Of a stretch of 64,000 bases of DNA, positions 53,901 through 62,533 are shown piece by piece. Numbering within the stretch: the first letter of the stretch is position 1; every line of letters starts with the position of its first letter. The stretch is from Streptomyces sp. DH-12 (GTDB taxonomy: Bacteria; Actinomycetota; Actinomycetes; Streptomycetales; Streptomycetaceae). Both the position numbers and the translations under genes were made by a program. The notes below the pieces were generated by a model that saw only the letters and a program-made list of their open reading frames with translations, had not been told where the DNA came from and ran no database searches. The DNA is taken from NCBI RefSeq assembly GCF_002899455.1, contig NZ_PPFB01000001.1, forward strand, positions 1,488,001 to 1,552,000, in the 5' to 3' direction.

Positions 53901-56319
53901 GCAGACGGACGCCGACAAGCGCGCCACCGCCTACGGATACGACAAGCTGGGCCGGCTGACCGAAGTCACCGCTCCGGGCGGGGCGGTCACCACGTACGGC
54001 TACGACACAGTGGGCAACGTCACCGAGCGTACCGACGCCAACGGGCACGTCACCACGTACGGCTACGACGCGGCCCGCCGCCCCACCTCGGTCACCGACC
54101 CGCTGCAGCGGGAGACCACCTACGCCTACGACGCCGCCGGCAACCTCACCGAAAGGACCACGCCCCGCGGATCCACCGGCTACACCTACGACCCGCGCGG
54201 CCTGCTCACCAAGGTCGACTACTCCGACTCCACCCCCGACGCGACGTTCGGCTACGACGACGCCGGACAGCTGACCGCCCGCGCCAACTCCAAGATCTCC
54301 GAGGACTTCGTCTACGACGCGGTCGGAAACCTCACCAAGACGCGCGGCTTCGCCTACACCTACGACGCCGCCGGGCAGATGCTCACCCGCAAGTACTCCG
54401 ACGGCAACACGATCACCTACACCTACGACAACGACGGCCGCACCGCCACGATGCTGGCCGACGGCAAGACCACCACCTACACCTGGGACCCGGCCGGCAA
54501 CCTCACCAGGTCCGCGCTGCCCAACACCGAGACCGAGGACCGCACCTACGACCGGGCCGGCCGCCTCACCGCCGTCACCTCCGCCAAGGCCGGCACCACG
54601 GTCACCAAGACCGCGCACACCCTCTCCCCCGCGGGCCTGCCCACCCACGTCGACATCACCCGCGCCGACGTCGGCACGACCGGCTACGACCTCACCTACG
54701 ACACCGCAGGCCGCCTCACCTCCGGCTGCTTCCCGCAGCCCTGGGTCGCCGGCTGCGCCGCGAGCCGCGCCACGTCCTACACCTACGACAAGGTCGGCAA
54801 CCGCCTCACCTCCACCCTCGGCACCACCTCCACCAGTTACACCTACGACGCGGCCGACCAGCTCACCTCCACCACCACCGGCACCACGACCACCGCCTAC
54901 GACTACGACGCCGAAGGCAACCAGACCAAGAAGGGCGCCGACACCTACACCTACGACCTGGCCGGGCAGATCTCCGCCGCCACCGTCGGCGGCGCCGCCT
55001 ACACCTACGACCACGACGCCGGCGGTAACCAGGTAGCCACCCTCAAGGACGGCGCGGTCACCCACCGCACCCAGTGGGACCCCAACGCCCCGCTGCCGAT
55101 CCTGGCCACCGAATACGACAGCGCCTGGAGCATCAAGCAGTCCTTCCGCTACGACCCGCTCGGCCAGCCCACGTCCGTCAAGACCGGCGCCGGGACGCTC
55201 TTCTACTACCACCACGACACCCAGGGCTCACCGGTCGACGTCACCAACAGCGCCGGCACCCTCTACCAGCGCTGGGCCTACGACCCGTTCGGTACCCGGG
55301 TCCTGGGCACCGTCACCGGCGGCGCCCCCGCGAGCCCTCCCTCCTACACCGGCGCCCGCTACGAAACCACCACCGGCAACCTCGACCTCCACGCCCGCCA
55401 GTACGACACCGCCACCGGCCGCTTCACCCGGCCCGACCCGGCCACCCGCGCCCGGACGACCCCGTACATATCGCCCTACGCCTACGCCGACAACGTCCCC
55501 ACCCTCCTGACCGACCCCAGCGGACTGACCCCCGACGACCCGAACAACGGCCGCGTCGACAGCCTCGGCGAAGCAGCGGGCATCTTCGGTGACGCCTTCG
55601 TCGACGTCTTCAAGTCCCCCTTCGTGTTCCTCGGGGACGCACACGACGCCTTCACCGGCCAGAACGGCGGCGCCGGCGCCTTCGTCGACAAGTACCTCCC
55701 CGTCCGCCCCGCCTACCGCCTCTACCGCGCCGAATACATGCTCCGCCAGCAGGGCTGCGACGCCCTCGCCGACCTCTACGCCGAGACCGCCGAAGAACTC
55801 ACCCAGCAGATCGCCCTCGTTGGGATCGGCGGCCTGACGGGGTGGCGACGAACTGCGGTCAACCCCAGTAGCGGCATTGCCGCAGAGGCGGGAGCAAGTG
55901 CGATTACGCGGCTCCTCTACGGGGCCCGTAAGGGCGAGGGGCTTCCCGGCTCTGCAGGCGTGACGATTGACCGCCGTCCGACGGTGACAGAACTGGAGAA
56001 TCTGACCATCAAGCACGGGGTCGAGTTCGCCGTCACCTACAAGCTGGGGCCAGGCCCCAAGGGCGCCGGGGGGCAGTATTTCCTCTACTCCGGTGAGGTC
56101 GCCGCAGTAAGGGTGCCTGTCTCGGCGGATACCATCCTCATCTACCACACCCATCCGGGCGGGACCCGTTGGCCGAGCAGCGCGGACAAGGCGCTCCTGG
56201 AACTGTTCGAGAGCGTCGGGTCACCGATGCGCTCCTCAATGGTCATTCCCGTCGGGAGAAATGGGTTGGTAACTACTTTCACTAAGGACGGAATCTCAGA
56301 GTGGAGCCAGCTCAAGTGA
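50956..56319 (+). CDS. Secreted RHS/YD-repeat polymorphic toxin with C-terminal JAMM metalloprotease domain
   Basis: A 1787-residue exported toxin. Residues 1-30 are a signal peptide (RLVTAFLTLALLVIAGVVPSWA). A charged linker and a Trp/Cys-rich domain (GAWCYDWW, DQCFWWAG) follow. DUF6531 starts near HRADPVNTATGMFFEQLTD, then come dozens of YD repeats to about residue 1400 and the RHS core end (YYHHDTQGSPVDVTN, RYETTTGNLDLHARQYD, TGRFTRPDP). The last ~100 residues are a different domain: HTHPGGTRWPSSAD matches the JAMM motif HxH-x7-S-x2-D exactly (His1731, His1733, Ser1741, Asp1744). GC content drops after about 55850, typical of exchangeable toxin tips. GTG start; the stop overlaps the next gene. 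Confidence 0.93.
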   Translation: MRTQARRLVTAFLTLALLVIAGVVPSWALPRDRLPSTATATIAQAQVRTAADLPKPPEAMTLAERRRQVDEDRHERSPMREYMNAPEKKPRDEPHSRPDKNRVERGPAAESKVALQPLAAAAENPTWVSSWATAYPGMLSIGGQVKLPKRGSSYTGMWLYVLDEGGYPVVQQEIKKATDDPSGDTPDTGAWCYDWWASNSYPTDQCFWWAGSALGGILEDGKEYYAWVFLNSADGTSSPGGTTSPLVEAFYTPVIPGAQAGICTCYAQAHRADPVNTATGMFFEQLTDASLVSPGVPLALERTYRSDSSAVGLLGRGWATPFDAKLTVATGKVTYRTGDGASFVFTQNSDGTYAAPAGSAAKLVKGTSTYTITTPDHTKRTFDSSGRLTSVIDKVGKGLSLAYASGVLASVKDAAGRTTTFTPGTDGLLSKVSLPDGTSVSYGYTGGLLTSVTDPAGKASSYAYDANKRLSSYTDPAGGKVTNVYDTAGRIKSQTDQNDKTTTFTWDGKSESHTTAPDGGVWTDVYAGNVLMETIDPYGKSITYDYDRHLRPVAITDQRGNTTEMTYDSAGRMLTRSAPSALGYVESWTYDAAGNITSHTDGRKNKTTYTYNTSNQLTSTTDPLGGKTGYTYTPLGSLETVTTPRGKVTTYGYDTAGNRTSVTTPLGEKTTFTYDKAGRILAKTDPRGNVTGADPADFTTTYAYDGRGLLSSATDPLGRTTTYQYNGAEQLTSAKNPAGDTTTFTYDDAGHLTRTTDPAGNSVTRTYDASGRLSSQTDATGGKTTYTYDKVGRLLSSVSPRGNATGADPAAHTTSYTYDAAGNTINVTGPTGASTTTTYDAINRPLTVTDPLDHTTRYTYDANNNVTKITDAAGETVTSVYDKNNRLTSSTDQLGKTTTNAYDADGNLLSRTSPLGHKSSWTYDGDGRQATAVDPRGNATGADPAQYTTTYGYDPAGNPTTVTDPLGGVTTTAYDAVNKVVKQTDADKRATAYGYDKLGRLTEVTAPGGAVTTYGYDTVGNVTERTDANGHVTTYGYDAARRPTSVTDPLQRETTYAYDAAGNLTERTTPRGSTGYTYDPRGLLTKVDYSDSTPDATFGYDDAGQLTARANSKISEDFVYDAVGNLTKTRGFAYTYDAAGQMLTRKYSDGNTITYTYDNDGRTATMLADGKTTTYTWDPAGNLTRSALPNTETEDRTYDRAGRLTAVTSAKAGTTVTKTAHTLSPAGLPTHVDITRADVGTTGYDLTYDTAGRLTSGCFPQPWVAGCAASRATSYTYDKVGNRLTSTLGTTSTSYTYDAADQLTSTTTGTTTTAYDYDAEGNQTKKGADTYTYDLAGQISAATVGGAAYTYDHDAGGNQVATLKDGAVTHRTQWDPNAPLPILATEYDSAWSIKQSFRYDPLGQPTSVKTGAGTLFYYHHDTQGSPVDVTNSAGTLYQRWAYDPFGTRVLGTVTGGAPASPPSYTGARYETTTGNLDLHARQYDTATGRFTRPDPATRARTTPYISPYAYADNVPTLLTDPSGLTPDDPNNGRVDSLGEAAGIFGDAFVDVFKSPFVFLGDAHDAFTGQNGGAGAFVDKYLPVRPAYRLYRAEYMLRQQGCDALADLYAETAEELTQQIALVGIGGLTGWRRTAVNPSSGIAAEAGASAITRLLYGARKGEGLPGSAGVTIDRRPTVTELENLTIKHGVEFAVTYKLGPGPKGAGGQYFLYSGEVAAVRVPVSADTILIYHTHPGGTRWPSSADKALLELFESVGSPMRSSMVIPVGRNGLVTTFTKDGISEWSQLK

Positions 56320-56519
56320 CACAGAAGACCGGCGGGTACGAATTCCTCTGGGACGGGTCGGAAGAAGGCTGGGTGGTTGTCCGGACGAAAAACGGTCCCG
56401 GCGCCATCTACAACACCATGACGCGTCAGGCTCTCGTGATCGAGGACGACGACGAACACGAACACGCCATCCGAATGATGAGGGAACACGCGTGCCCTTA
56501 CCTGGACTCCATCCCGTAG
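56316..56519 (+). CDS. Putative immunity protein for the RHS/JAMM toxin
   Basis: A 67-residue cytoplasmic protein starting VTQKTGGYEFLWDGSEEGWVV and containing an acidic IEDDDEHEHAIRMM stretch. GTG at 56316 overlaps the toxin stop (GTGA), with GGAG about 10 nt upstream. Polymorphic toxin genes are normally followed directly by a small immunity gene, so position, size, acidity and matching low-GC composition support the role. The sequence itself is not recognised. A GTG at 56301 would add five residues. Confidence 0.75.
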   Translation: MTQKTGGYEFLWDGSEEGWVVVRTKNGPGAIYNTMTRQALVIEDDDEHEHAIRMMREHACPYLDSIP

Positions 56520-56543
56520 CCACCACGAGACCATGACCGCCGA

Positions 56544-56574
56544 CCACCACGGCCTCCGCTCGAGGCCGTGGTGG
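56544..56574 (+). terminator. Terminator of the toxin-immunity pair
   Basis: A perfect 13-bp stem, ccaccacggcctc (56544-56556) with gaggccgtggtgg (56562-56574), loop cgctc, 25 nt after the immunity stop. Confidence 0.88.
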
Positions 56575-57102
56575 CGGCCCCATCCGCCCCGGGCTCACTG
56601 AGGTGCGAAACCGTTAGCCCTCCAACGTGGCGGGATTGCAACCGGGGCGTGCCGCGCGGCGGGTCGGCTGCCGGAATCCCCGCATCACGCCCGGGAACCG
56701 CCTGCCCAGGACCTGGCCGATCAAATCGCCGCATCGGCCGCCCGCCGACAGCAACTGGGGCGCCCGAACTGCTGCGTACGAACCGGAGAACGGCGTGGTC
56801 AGCCGCCGCTTGCCCTGGGCCTGCCGCAGCGAGGGTCAGCCCGTGCAGGACGACTTAAGGCGGCCTCGTGCGTCGTACCAGGAGGCGCTAGATTTCACGC
56901 AAGCAAACAACCGTGTCCTGGTCGATCGCGTGAAGTCCCTGGGTCGTGTGTTGCGCATCGGTCGTATGAGACGTGCCGTCGTTGTGCCCCTTGCTTCGGG
57001 TGGCTCCCAAGAGGACAACCGCGTGCAACCGCGCCGCGCCGCCGTTGCAACCCACCCGTTCGGAAGCCCCGCTAGGCCGCACCTGCGGGGCTGCTCGTCG
57101 CA
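56575..57102. other. 528-nt region, no gene seen
   Basis: Between the immunity-gene terminator and IS110 copy 2. Composition is mixed, partly less GC-rich (about 56880-57060), suggesting decayed or mobile DNA. RHS loci often keep displaced toxin/immunity fragments here, but none could be recognised. Confidence 0.45.
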
Positions 57103-57109
57103 GACGCCC

Positions 57110-58207
57110 CTATAACGCAGGGGTGCGGGAAACCGGTCTGACCAGGTTGAAGACCTCGCGGGCTGCGTATCGCTTGAGGCATCGGATGGTTTCCCGTCGG
57201 GTCTTGCCTTCCTGAATACGGCGTTCGAAGTACGCCTGGGTGCGCAGGTCGTGGCGCAGGCGGGTGAAGACGATGCGGTGCAGGGCGGCGTTGGCCTGCC
57301 GGTCGCCGCCGTGGTTGAGTCGGCGCGTGCTCCGACGGCCCGACGAATACTCGATGGGGCTGACTCCGCAAAGGGCGGCAAAGGACGCCTCGGTGTTCAG
57401 CCGCTCGGGATTGTCCCCCATGGTGATCAGGAGAGTGACGGCGCTGTCCGGACCGATGCCCACCGGTACGAGCAGCTGCGAGGCGTGGCGTTCGACGAGC
57501 CGGGTCAGGCGTTGGTTCAGCTCATTGATCTGCTCGGTGAGCTGTTCGATGCGCTCGGCCAGCATGCGCAACGTCATGTGGGTGGCCCGGGCCACCGCGT
57601 TCTCGCCGTCCTCACCGCCACCTGGCCCGAGGCGTGCGCAGGTGCGGAACAGCTCGCGGTTGCCCAGGCCGAACAGTCTTTTCCGCGGTGCGGGATCGGC
57701 GATGACCAGGATGGCTTTGAGCTGGTTGGTCGCCTGGGTGCGGGCCTTGACCGCGGAGTCCTTGGCGAGCTTGAAGATCCGGGCGCTGTGCACCGGGCCG
57801 TCGCCGGATTTGGCCCGGGCCCGGGCCCGGCCACTGAGCACGGCTCGTGCTGCGGCCTGAACGTCGAGCGGGTCCGACTTGCCGAGCAGACGGCGGGCCT
57901 ATCGGTCGGGCCGGTTCACTTCGAACACCTCGACGTGCTGGGCCAGCAGGTACCGGGAGAGGCCCGCGCCGAAGGTGCCCGTGCCCTCCACGTCGGCCCG
58001 GCGCACCGTCCCCCGCTTGCGGGCCCAGACGAGCAACTTCCGGTAACCGGCCGCCGTCGCCGGAAAGGAATCGGTTCCCAAGACCTTCCCGAGCGGGGAG
58101 ATCACGGCGGCGACATGAACCTCGCCGTGCGTGTCCACGCCCAGGACGACCTCGCGCCGAACCGGCGGATCCGTGCTGGAGGAGGTACTGCGCTGTCGGG
58201 TCGTCAT
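57110..58207 (-). pseudogene. IS110-family recombinase gene with premature stop
   Basis: Same 365-codon layout as the copy at 49095, but a TAG at about 57899-57901 replaces a codon just after VNRPDR, where the intact copy continues SARRLLGKSD. This leaves a 102-residue N-terminal piece and a C-terminal piece containing the serine motif GVSPIEYSSGRR. Neither half alone holds both catalytic domains, so this copy is probably inactive unless complemented by copy 1. Confidence 0.9.
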
Positions 58208-58667
58208 GGTGGTTCGCCTCCCGCGTGGTGACGTGCTGGGTGGATGGCACCGGCCTGCTCGGATGGTCTGAACCGTGATGGCGCCTGGAACTCGGCGAGG
58301 CCCCTATAGGGACACGCCCTGTGGCTCGGTGACAGCAGAAAGCATCCCGCAACGACGGTCGACATGCCGGTGACTGGACACTTCGGTCAAAAATCTCACG
58401 AGTCAGACCCCCGTACGGGACGGCATCGCGCAACCGTCCCATCGATCCCGGCGCACCGACACGTCTCGACCACAACCGGACGGCTTCGCCCGAACCAGTG
58501 CCCGACCCGGCCGGAGCAGGCTGACAATGAGCTGACTCCCCGCCCACTCGTGACCGGCAATGAAGGACAGCGATGTGGCCCGCCTTACGGTCGTCCTTCA
58601 TCGGCCATCGCACGAACGGCTTCGAGTCCTCTTTCCGATACACGGCTAGCCACAAGTCATATAGCGG
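58208..58667 (-). ncRNA. Candidate bridge-RNA region of IS110 copy 2
   Basis: Counterpart of 50193-50650, similar across its length with substitutions and few indels. Differences between the two copies may mark target-recognition loops. Evidence is only position and cross-copy similarity. Confidence 0.4.
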
Positions 58668-59120
58668 GCCACCAAAAGGACACGGACAGCAGCTTGGCAA
58701 GAGCCGTAACCCAGCTGGCAGTAGCGCCCTGACGGTCCATGGCCCGTTAATTCTCAGTACTGCACTGAACTGCCTGGAACATCCGGATATGACGCCACGA
58801 GGCACCCGCGGCGGTCCTCGCGGAGCAGATATCGGTTCTCCGCGCCCGCAGCGCGATCCTGTCGCCCACGAGGCGGCATCCCGTCTCCGGCATCCGGGGC
58901 CGGGCCCGGTCGGGAAGGGTACGCACGAGGCCGGGGCCCGGCCCCGGGACATCCGCCTGCGCACACCACCGCGTCACGGGCGGCGACCGCCGGCGTGATC
59001 CGCGTCCGCCCACCGCCCGGCGTCAAGAAGCGGGCCACAAAGTTTCCACTTCTGCCGCTGATGCTGGAGCGGTGGCCGCAGTCGGCCCCTCATCGCACAC
59101 GGCCCCGCCAAGGAGAAGTC
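58668..59120 (+). other. 453-nt intergenic region, no gene seen
   Basis: Between IS110 copy 2 and the hydrolase gene. Its right end (about 59020-59110) must contain the hydrolase promoter; AAGGAG sits 8-13 nt before the ATG. Nothing else is recognised. Confidence 0.5.
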
Positions 59121-59963
59121 ATGTCCCCCGTGACGCATCACACCGCGCCCACCCGGTTCGTCGAGGCGGACGGTGTCCGTTACGCCTACCGCAGGCTGGG
59201 TACCGGCGGCCCGGCGCCGCTGGTGATGCTCCAGCACTTCACCGGCAACCTCGACAACTGGGACCCCGCGCTCGTGGACGCCTTGGCGGCGGAGCGCGAG
59301 GTCATCCTCGTCGACTACCCCGGGGTGGCCTCCTCGACCGGGACACCGGCGCGCACCGTCGCCGAACTGGCACGACAGGTCATCGACTTCACCGTCGCCC
59401 TCGGCCTGGAGCGGATCGACCTCCTGGGCTTCTCCCTCGGTGGTTTCACCGCCCAGGACATCGCGCTGGTGCGGCCCCGCCTGATCCGGCGCCTGGTGCT
59501 GGCCGGCACCGGTCCGAAGGGCGCGCCGGGAATGCACGGCTGGCGCAAGGACATCGAGAACCGCGCCCGTGCGAAGGAGCCGACCGGCGAGGACCTGCTG
59601 TACATCTTCTTCGCGCACACCGAGACCAGCCAGGCCAAGGGGATCGAGTTCCTCGGCCGCTTCATGGCGCGCACCGAGGACCGGGACGTGCCCAGCAGTC
59701 TCGTCTCACGCGACGCCCAGTACGACGCCGTACTGGAGTGGGGCGTCCCCGACCACTCGGCCCTCCAGCGGCTGACCGGCATCCAGGCCCCCACCCTGAT
59801 CGTCCAGGGCGACGACGACCTGATGATCCCGACGAAGGCCAGCCACCTGATGGCCGGTCTCATACCGGACGCGCGCATCCGCATCTACCCGGACGCAGCA
59901 CACGCGTCGCTGTTCCAGTACCCGCACGACGTGGCCAAGGACGTCAACGCGTTCCTCGGCTGA
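59121..59963 (+). CDS. Alpha/beta-fold hydrolase
   Basis: A 280-residue hydrolase of the esterase/haloperoxidase group. The nucleophile elbow is LLGFSLGGFTAQ with Ser in GFSLG. The oxyanion region is VMLQHFTGNLDNWDP, the acid is in VQGDDDLMIP and the His in DAAHASLFQYP. ATG at 59121 follows a good AAGGAG. It is 30 nt from the next gene and begins a run of detoxification-type genes. Substrate unknown. Confidence 0.9.
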   Translation: MSPVTHHTAPTRFVEADGVRYAYRRLGTGGPAPLVMLQHFTGNLDNWDPALVDALAAEREVILVDYPGVASSTGTPARTVAELARQVIDFTVALGLERIDLLGFSLGGFTAQDIALVRPRLIRRLVLAGTGPKGAPGMHGWRKDIENRARAKEPTGEDLLYIFFAHTETSQAKGIEFLGRFMARTEDRDVPSSLVSRDAQYDAVLEWGVPDHSALQRLTGIQAPTLIVQGDDDLMIPTKASHLMAGLIPDARIRIYPDAAHASLFQYPHDVAKDVNAFLG

Positions 59964-59993
59964 TTCCAGCCCACACGCACCAGGAGTATCACC

Positions 59994-60713
59994 ATGTCCG
60001 ATCTGCTCAGCACCGTCCTCGACGCCCACGGAGGCCGCGCCCGCTGGGAGGAGGCGAACGAGATCCACGCCCGCCAGTTCTTCGGCGGCGCCCTGTGGGG
60101 GATGAAGGGCCACCCGGGAGCCCTTGACGATGTGGACGTCACCGTCGGGCTGCGCCGCCAGTACGTCCGGCAGGACCCCTTCTTCCAGGACGGCCACCAC
60201 ACGTCGTTCACGGCGGACCGGGTCGCGGTGGAGGACACCGACGGCAGGGCCGTCGAGGAACTCCTCGATCCGCGCACCTCGTTCGCGGGCCACGACCTGA
60301 TGACCCCGTGGAGCCGGCTCCAGCTCGCCTACTTCTCCGGCAGCGCGATGTGGACCTACCTGGCCGAGCCCCTCTCCCTCACCTTCCCGGGCGTGCGCAC
60401 CGAGGAGATCGGCACCTGGACCGAGGAGGGCGAGACCTTCCGCCGCCTGCACGTGGTCTTCCCCGACAGCATCGCCACGCTCAGCACCGAACAGACCCTG
60501 TACGTCGACGGCTCAGGGCTGATCAGGCGGCGTGACTACAGCGTGGAGATCGCCGGCTCCACGCCCGCGGCCCACTACGTCTCCGGCCACCGAGAGGTCT
60601 CCGGACTGGTCATTCCGACCACCCGGATGATCTACAGCCGGGACGAGAGGGGACACAAGGTCCCCGACCCACTGGTCGTGTCGGTCCGGCTGGAGGACGT
60701 GACGGTCTCCTGA
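59994..60713 (+). CDS. Conserved protein of unknown function
   Basis: A 239-residue soluble protein, MSDLLSTVLDAHGGRARWEEANEI at the start. The pattern of alternating beta-strands (DVTVGLRRQYVRQDPFF, TSFTADRVAVEDTDG, LTFPGVRTEEIGTWTEEG) suggests a beta-sandwich or lipocalin-like barrel, perhaps a lipid- or small-molecule-binding protein. Located 30 nt after the hydrolase and 44 nt before the aldo/keto reductase, in what looks like one transcript. I do not recognise it further. Confidence 0.85.
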   Translation: MSDLLSTVLDAHGGRARWEEANEIHARQFFGGALWGMKGHPGALDDVDVTVGLRRQYVRQDPFFQDGHHTSFTADRVAVEDTDGRAVEELLDPRTSFAGHDLMTPWSRLQLAYFSGSAMWTYLAEPLSLTFPGVRTEEIGTWTEEGETFRRLHVVFPDSIATLSTEQTLYVDGSGLIRRRDYSVEIAGSTPAAHYVSGHREVSGLVIPTTRMIYSRDERGHKVPDPLVVSVRLEDVTVS

Positions 60714-60757
60714 CCGTCGCTTCCCGGTTTCCCGATCCCCAGAAAGGCAGCACCACC

Positions 60758-61627
60758 ATGAACAGCATCTCAGCGACGTCCTCCGGGACGTTCATCCTCG
60801 GCGGCGAGCTGGAGGTGAACCGGCTCGGTTACGGCACCATGCAGCTGACCGGTCCCGGCGTATGGGGTCCTTTCCCCGACCAGGAGCGGGGCGTGCGTGT
60901 GCTGCGTCGCGCCGTGGAACTCGGCGTGACGCTCTTCGACACGGCCGACTCCTACGGTCCCGGCGCGGCGGAGGAACTTCTCCACAAGGCTCTCCACCCG
61001 TACCCGGAGAACCTGGTGATCGCCACGAAGGCCGGTCTGACCCGTCCAGCTCCCGGCCAGTGGCGGTCGAACGGACGGCCCGAATACCTACGGCGACAGG
61101 CGGAGTCCAGCCTGCGCCGGCTCGGCCTGGAGCGCATCCCCCTCTTCCAGCTGCACCGCATCGACCCCGCCGTGCCCTTCGAGGAGCAGATCGGCGTCCT
61201 GCGGGAGTTGCGCGACGAAGGCAAAGTCGCCCATGTCGGGCTCTCCGAGGTGGGCGTCGAGGATCTGGACCGCGCCCGGGCGATCGTCCCCATCACCTCC
61301 GTGCAGAACCTCTACAACGTGGCGCAACGCGACTCCGAGGAGGTCGTGCGGTACGCGGAGGCGAACGGCATCGCCTTCCTGCCTTGGTTCCCGCTGGCCA
61401 CCGGGCAGCTCGCGAGTCCGGGCGGCCCGCTCACCCGGATCGCGGACCGGCTGGGCGCCTCGCCGTCCCAGGCGGCCCTGGCCTGGCTGCTGCGCCGCTC
61501 ACCCGTCGTGCTGCCGATTCCCGGCACCTCGTCGGTGGCGCACCTGGAGGACAACGTGGCGGCCGCCGCGCTGGAGTTGTCACAGGCCGACTTCGAGGCC
61601 CTGAGCCACCCCTTCGCACGGGGCTGA
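60758..61627 (+). CDS. Aldo/keto reductase
   Basis: A 289-residue NADPH-dependent TIM-barrel reductase. NRLGYGTMQLTGPGVWG opens the barrel. The catalytic tetrad is visible: Asp and Tyr in LFDTADSYGPG, Lys in VIATKAGL, His in LFQLHRID. SSVAHLEDNV is the usual cofactor-binding end. It acts on carbonyls such as ketones or aldehydes; the exact substrate is open. Confidence 0.93.
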   Translation: MNSISATSSGTFILGGELEVNRLGYGTMQLTGPGVWGPFPDQERGVRVLRRAVELGVTLFDTADSYGPGAAEELLHKALHPYPENLVIATKAGLTRPAPGQWRSNGRPEYLRRQAESSLRRLGLERIPLFQLHRIDPAVPFEEQIGVLRELRDEGKVAHVGLSEVGVEDLDRARAIVPITSVQNLYNVAQRDSEEVVRYAEANGIAFLPWFPLATGQLASPGGPLTRIADRLGASPSQAALAWLLRRSPVVLPIPGTSSVAHLEDNVAAAALELSQADFEALSHPFARG

Positions 61628-61742
61628 CCCGGTCGGCCACCAGGTCAGCCGGAGCGCCGCCGGACGGCACCCTCAAGGTGCCGGGCTGGACGGCGGCGCG
61701 ACCCTGACCGGCTTCTGAAACCGTTCTGCCTCGCTTGACCAC

Positions 61743-61771
61743 TTGACCATTTTAAGACGACCGGTCATATT
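61743..61771 (+). promoter_or_regulatory. Promoter of the flavodoxin/MFS genes with operator-like repeat
   Basis: ttgacc at 61743-61748 and catatt at 61766-61771 are separated by 17 nt, matching a -35/-10 layout. tgacc (61744-61748) and ggtca (61763-61767) form an inverted repeat over the promoter, a likely binding site for the TetR-type regulator at 63819. Confidence 0.6.
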
Positions 61772-61849
61772 GAAAGAGCGGTGGTGCGCCACCGCTCCTG
61801 ACCGGCCGGAACTCTTCACCCACCCTCTTTCTGTTCAAGGAGCTGCACC

Positions 61850-62458
61850 ATGACCGCATCGACGACCCGCCCCACCGTCGCCGTCGCGTACCACTCCGGC
61901 TACGGACACACCGCGGTGCTGGCCGAAGCCGTACGGCGCGGCATCGCCGGAGCCGGGGCCGACGTGGCCTTCGTGAACGTCGACGACATCAGCGAGGAGC
62001 AGTGGCAGCAGCTGGACGACGCGGACGCGATCATCTTCGGCTCCCCCACGTACATGGGCGGCGCCTCGGCCGGCTTCCACGCCTTCGCCGAGGCCACCAG
62101 CCGTCGGTTCATCGAAGGACGCTGGGCTGACAAGCTCGCCGCCGGCTTCACCAACTCCGCGTCCAAGAGCGGCGACAAGAGCAACACCCTGGCCTTCTTC
62201 GCCGCCCTGGCAGCCCAGCACCAGATGCTCTGGGTCAGCCTGGGCCTGGCCCCCGGCTGGAACAGCACCACCGCATCGGAGAACGACCTGAACCGTCTCG
62301 GCTTCTGGGCCGGGGCCGGTGCCCAGACCCCGATGGACGGCGGAACCGACACCGTCCACGCCGCGGACATCGCCACCGCCGAGTACCTGGGCGCGCGGGT
62401 GGCCCGTCACGCCGCGACGATCAGCGCCGGCCGCCGCGCCCTCTCCGTCGCCGCCTGA
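61850..62458 (+). CDS. Flavodoxin-family NAD(P)H:quinone oxidoreductase (WrbA-like)
   Basis: A 202-residue flavoprotein. The FMN phosphate loop is AYHSGYGHTAVLAEAV, the isoalloxazine loop is IIFGSPTYMGGASAGF, and the third FMN contact is ASGFTNSASKSGDK-like (GFTNSASKSGDKSNT). It should reduce quinones by two electrons and limit redox cycling. The next gene, 76 nt downstream, is an MFS exporter, so the pair probably detoxifies and expels a quinone-like compound. Confidence 0.9.
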   Translation: MTASTTRPTVAVAYHSGYGHTAVLAEAVRRGIAGAGADVAFVNVDDISEEQWQQLDDADAIIFGSPTYMGGASAGFHAFAEATSRRFIEGRWADKLAAGFTNSASKSGDKSNTLAFFAALAAQHQMLWVSLGLAPGWNSTTASENDLNRLGFWAGAGAQTPMDGGTDTVHAADIATAEYLGARVARHAATISAGRRALSVAA

Positions 62459-62533
62459 CCCCGGGTGGTGGCCTGCCGACCGCGGCAGGCCACCACCCGT
62501 TCCCTTCCGGAACGACGACCGCGAGGAGACGCC

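Larger units (their letters stand above)
57103..58667 (-). mobile_element. IS110-family element, copy 2
   Basis: Aligned with copy 1 at a constant offset of 8015 nt from left end through the coding region, later 8017, so it has almost no indels but many substitutions. It lies in the same orientation as copy 1. The two elements thus flank the RHS toxin locus as direct repeats. Confidence 0.85.

Noticed and set aside
51004..55215. A 1403-codon minus-strand frame opposite the RHS gene
   Set aside because: It is the mirror of the repetitive YD-repeat coding sequence (VGVGG-type repeats), with no start context. The sense frame has a signal peptide and full RHS architecture.
49088..58667. Phage or integrative element
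   Set aside because: No integrase, att repeat, tRNA target, replication or structural genes. IS110-type elements explain the mobile features.
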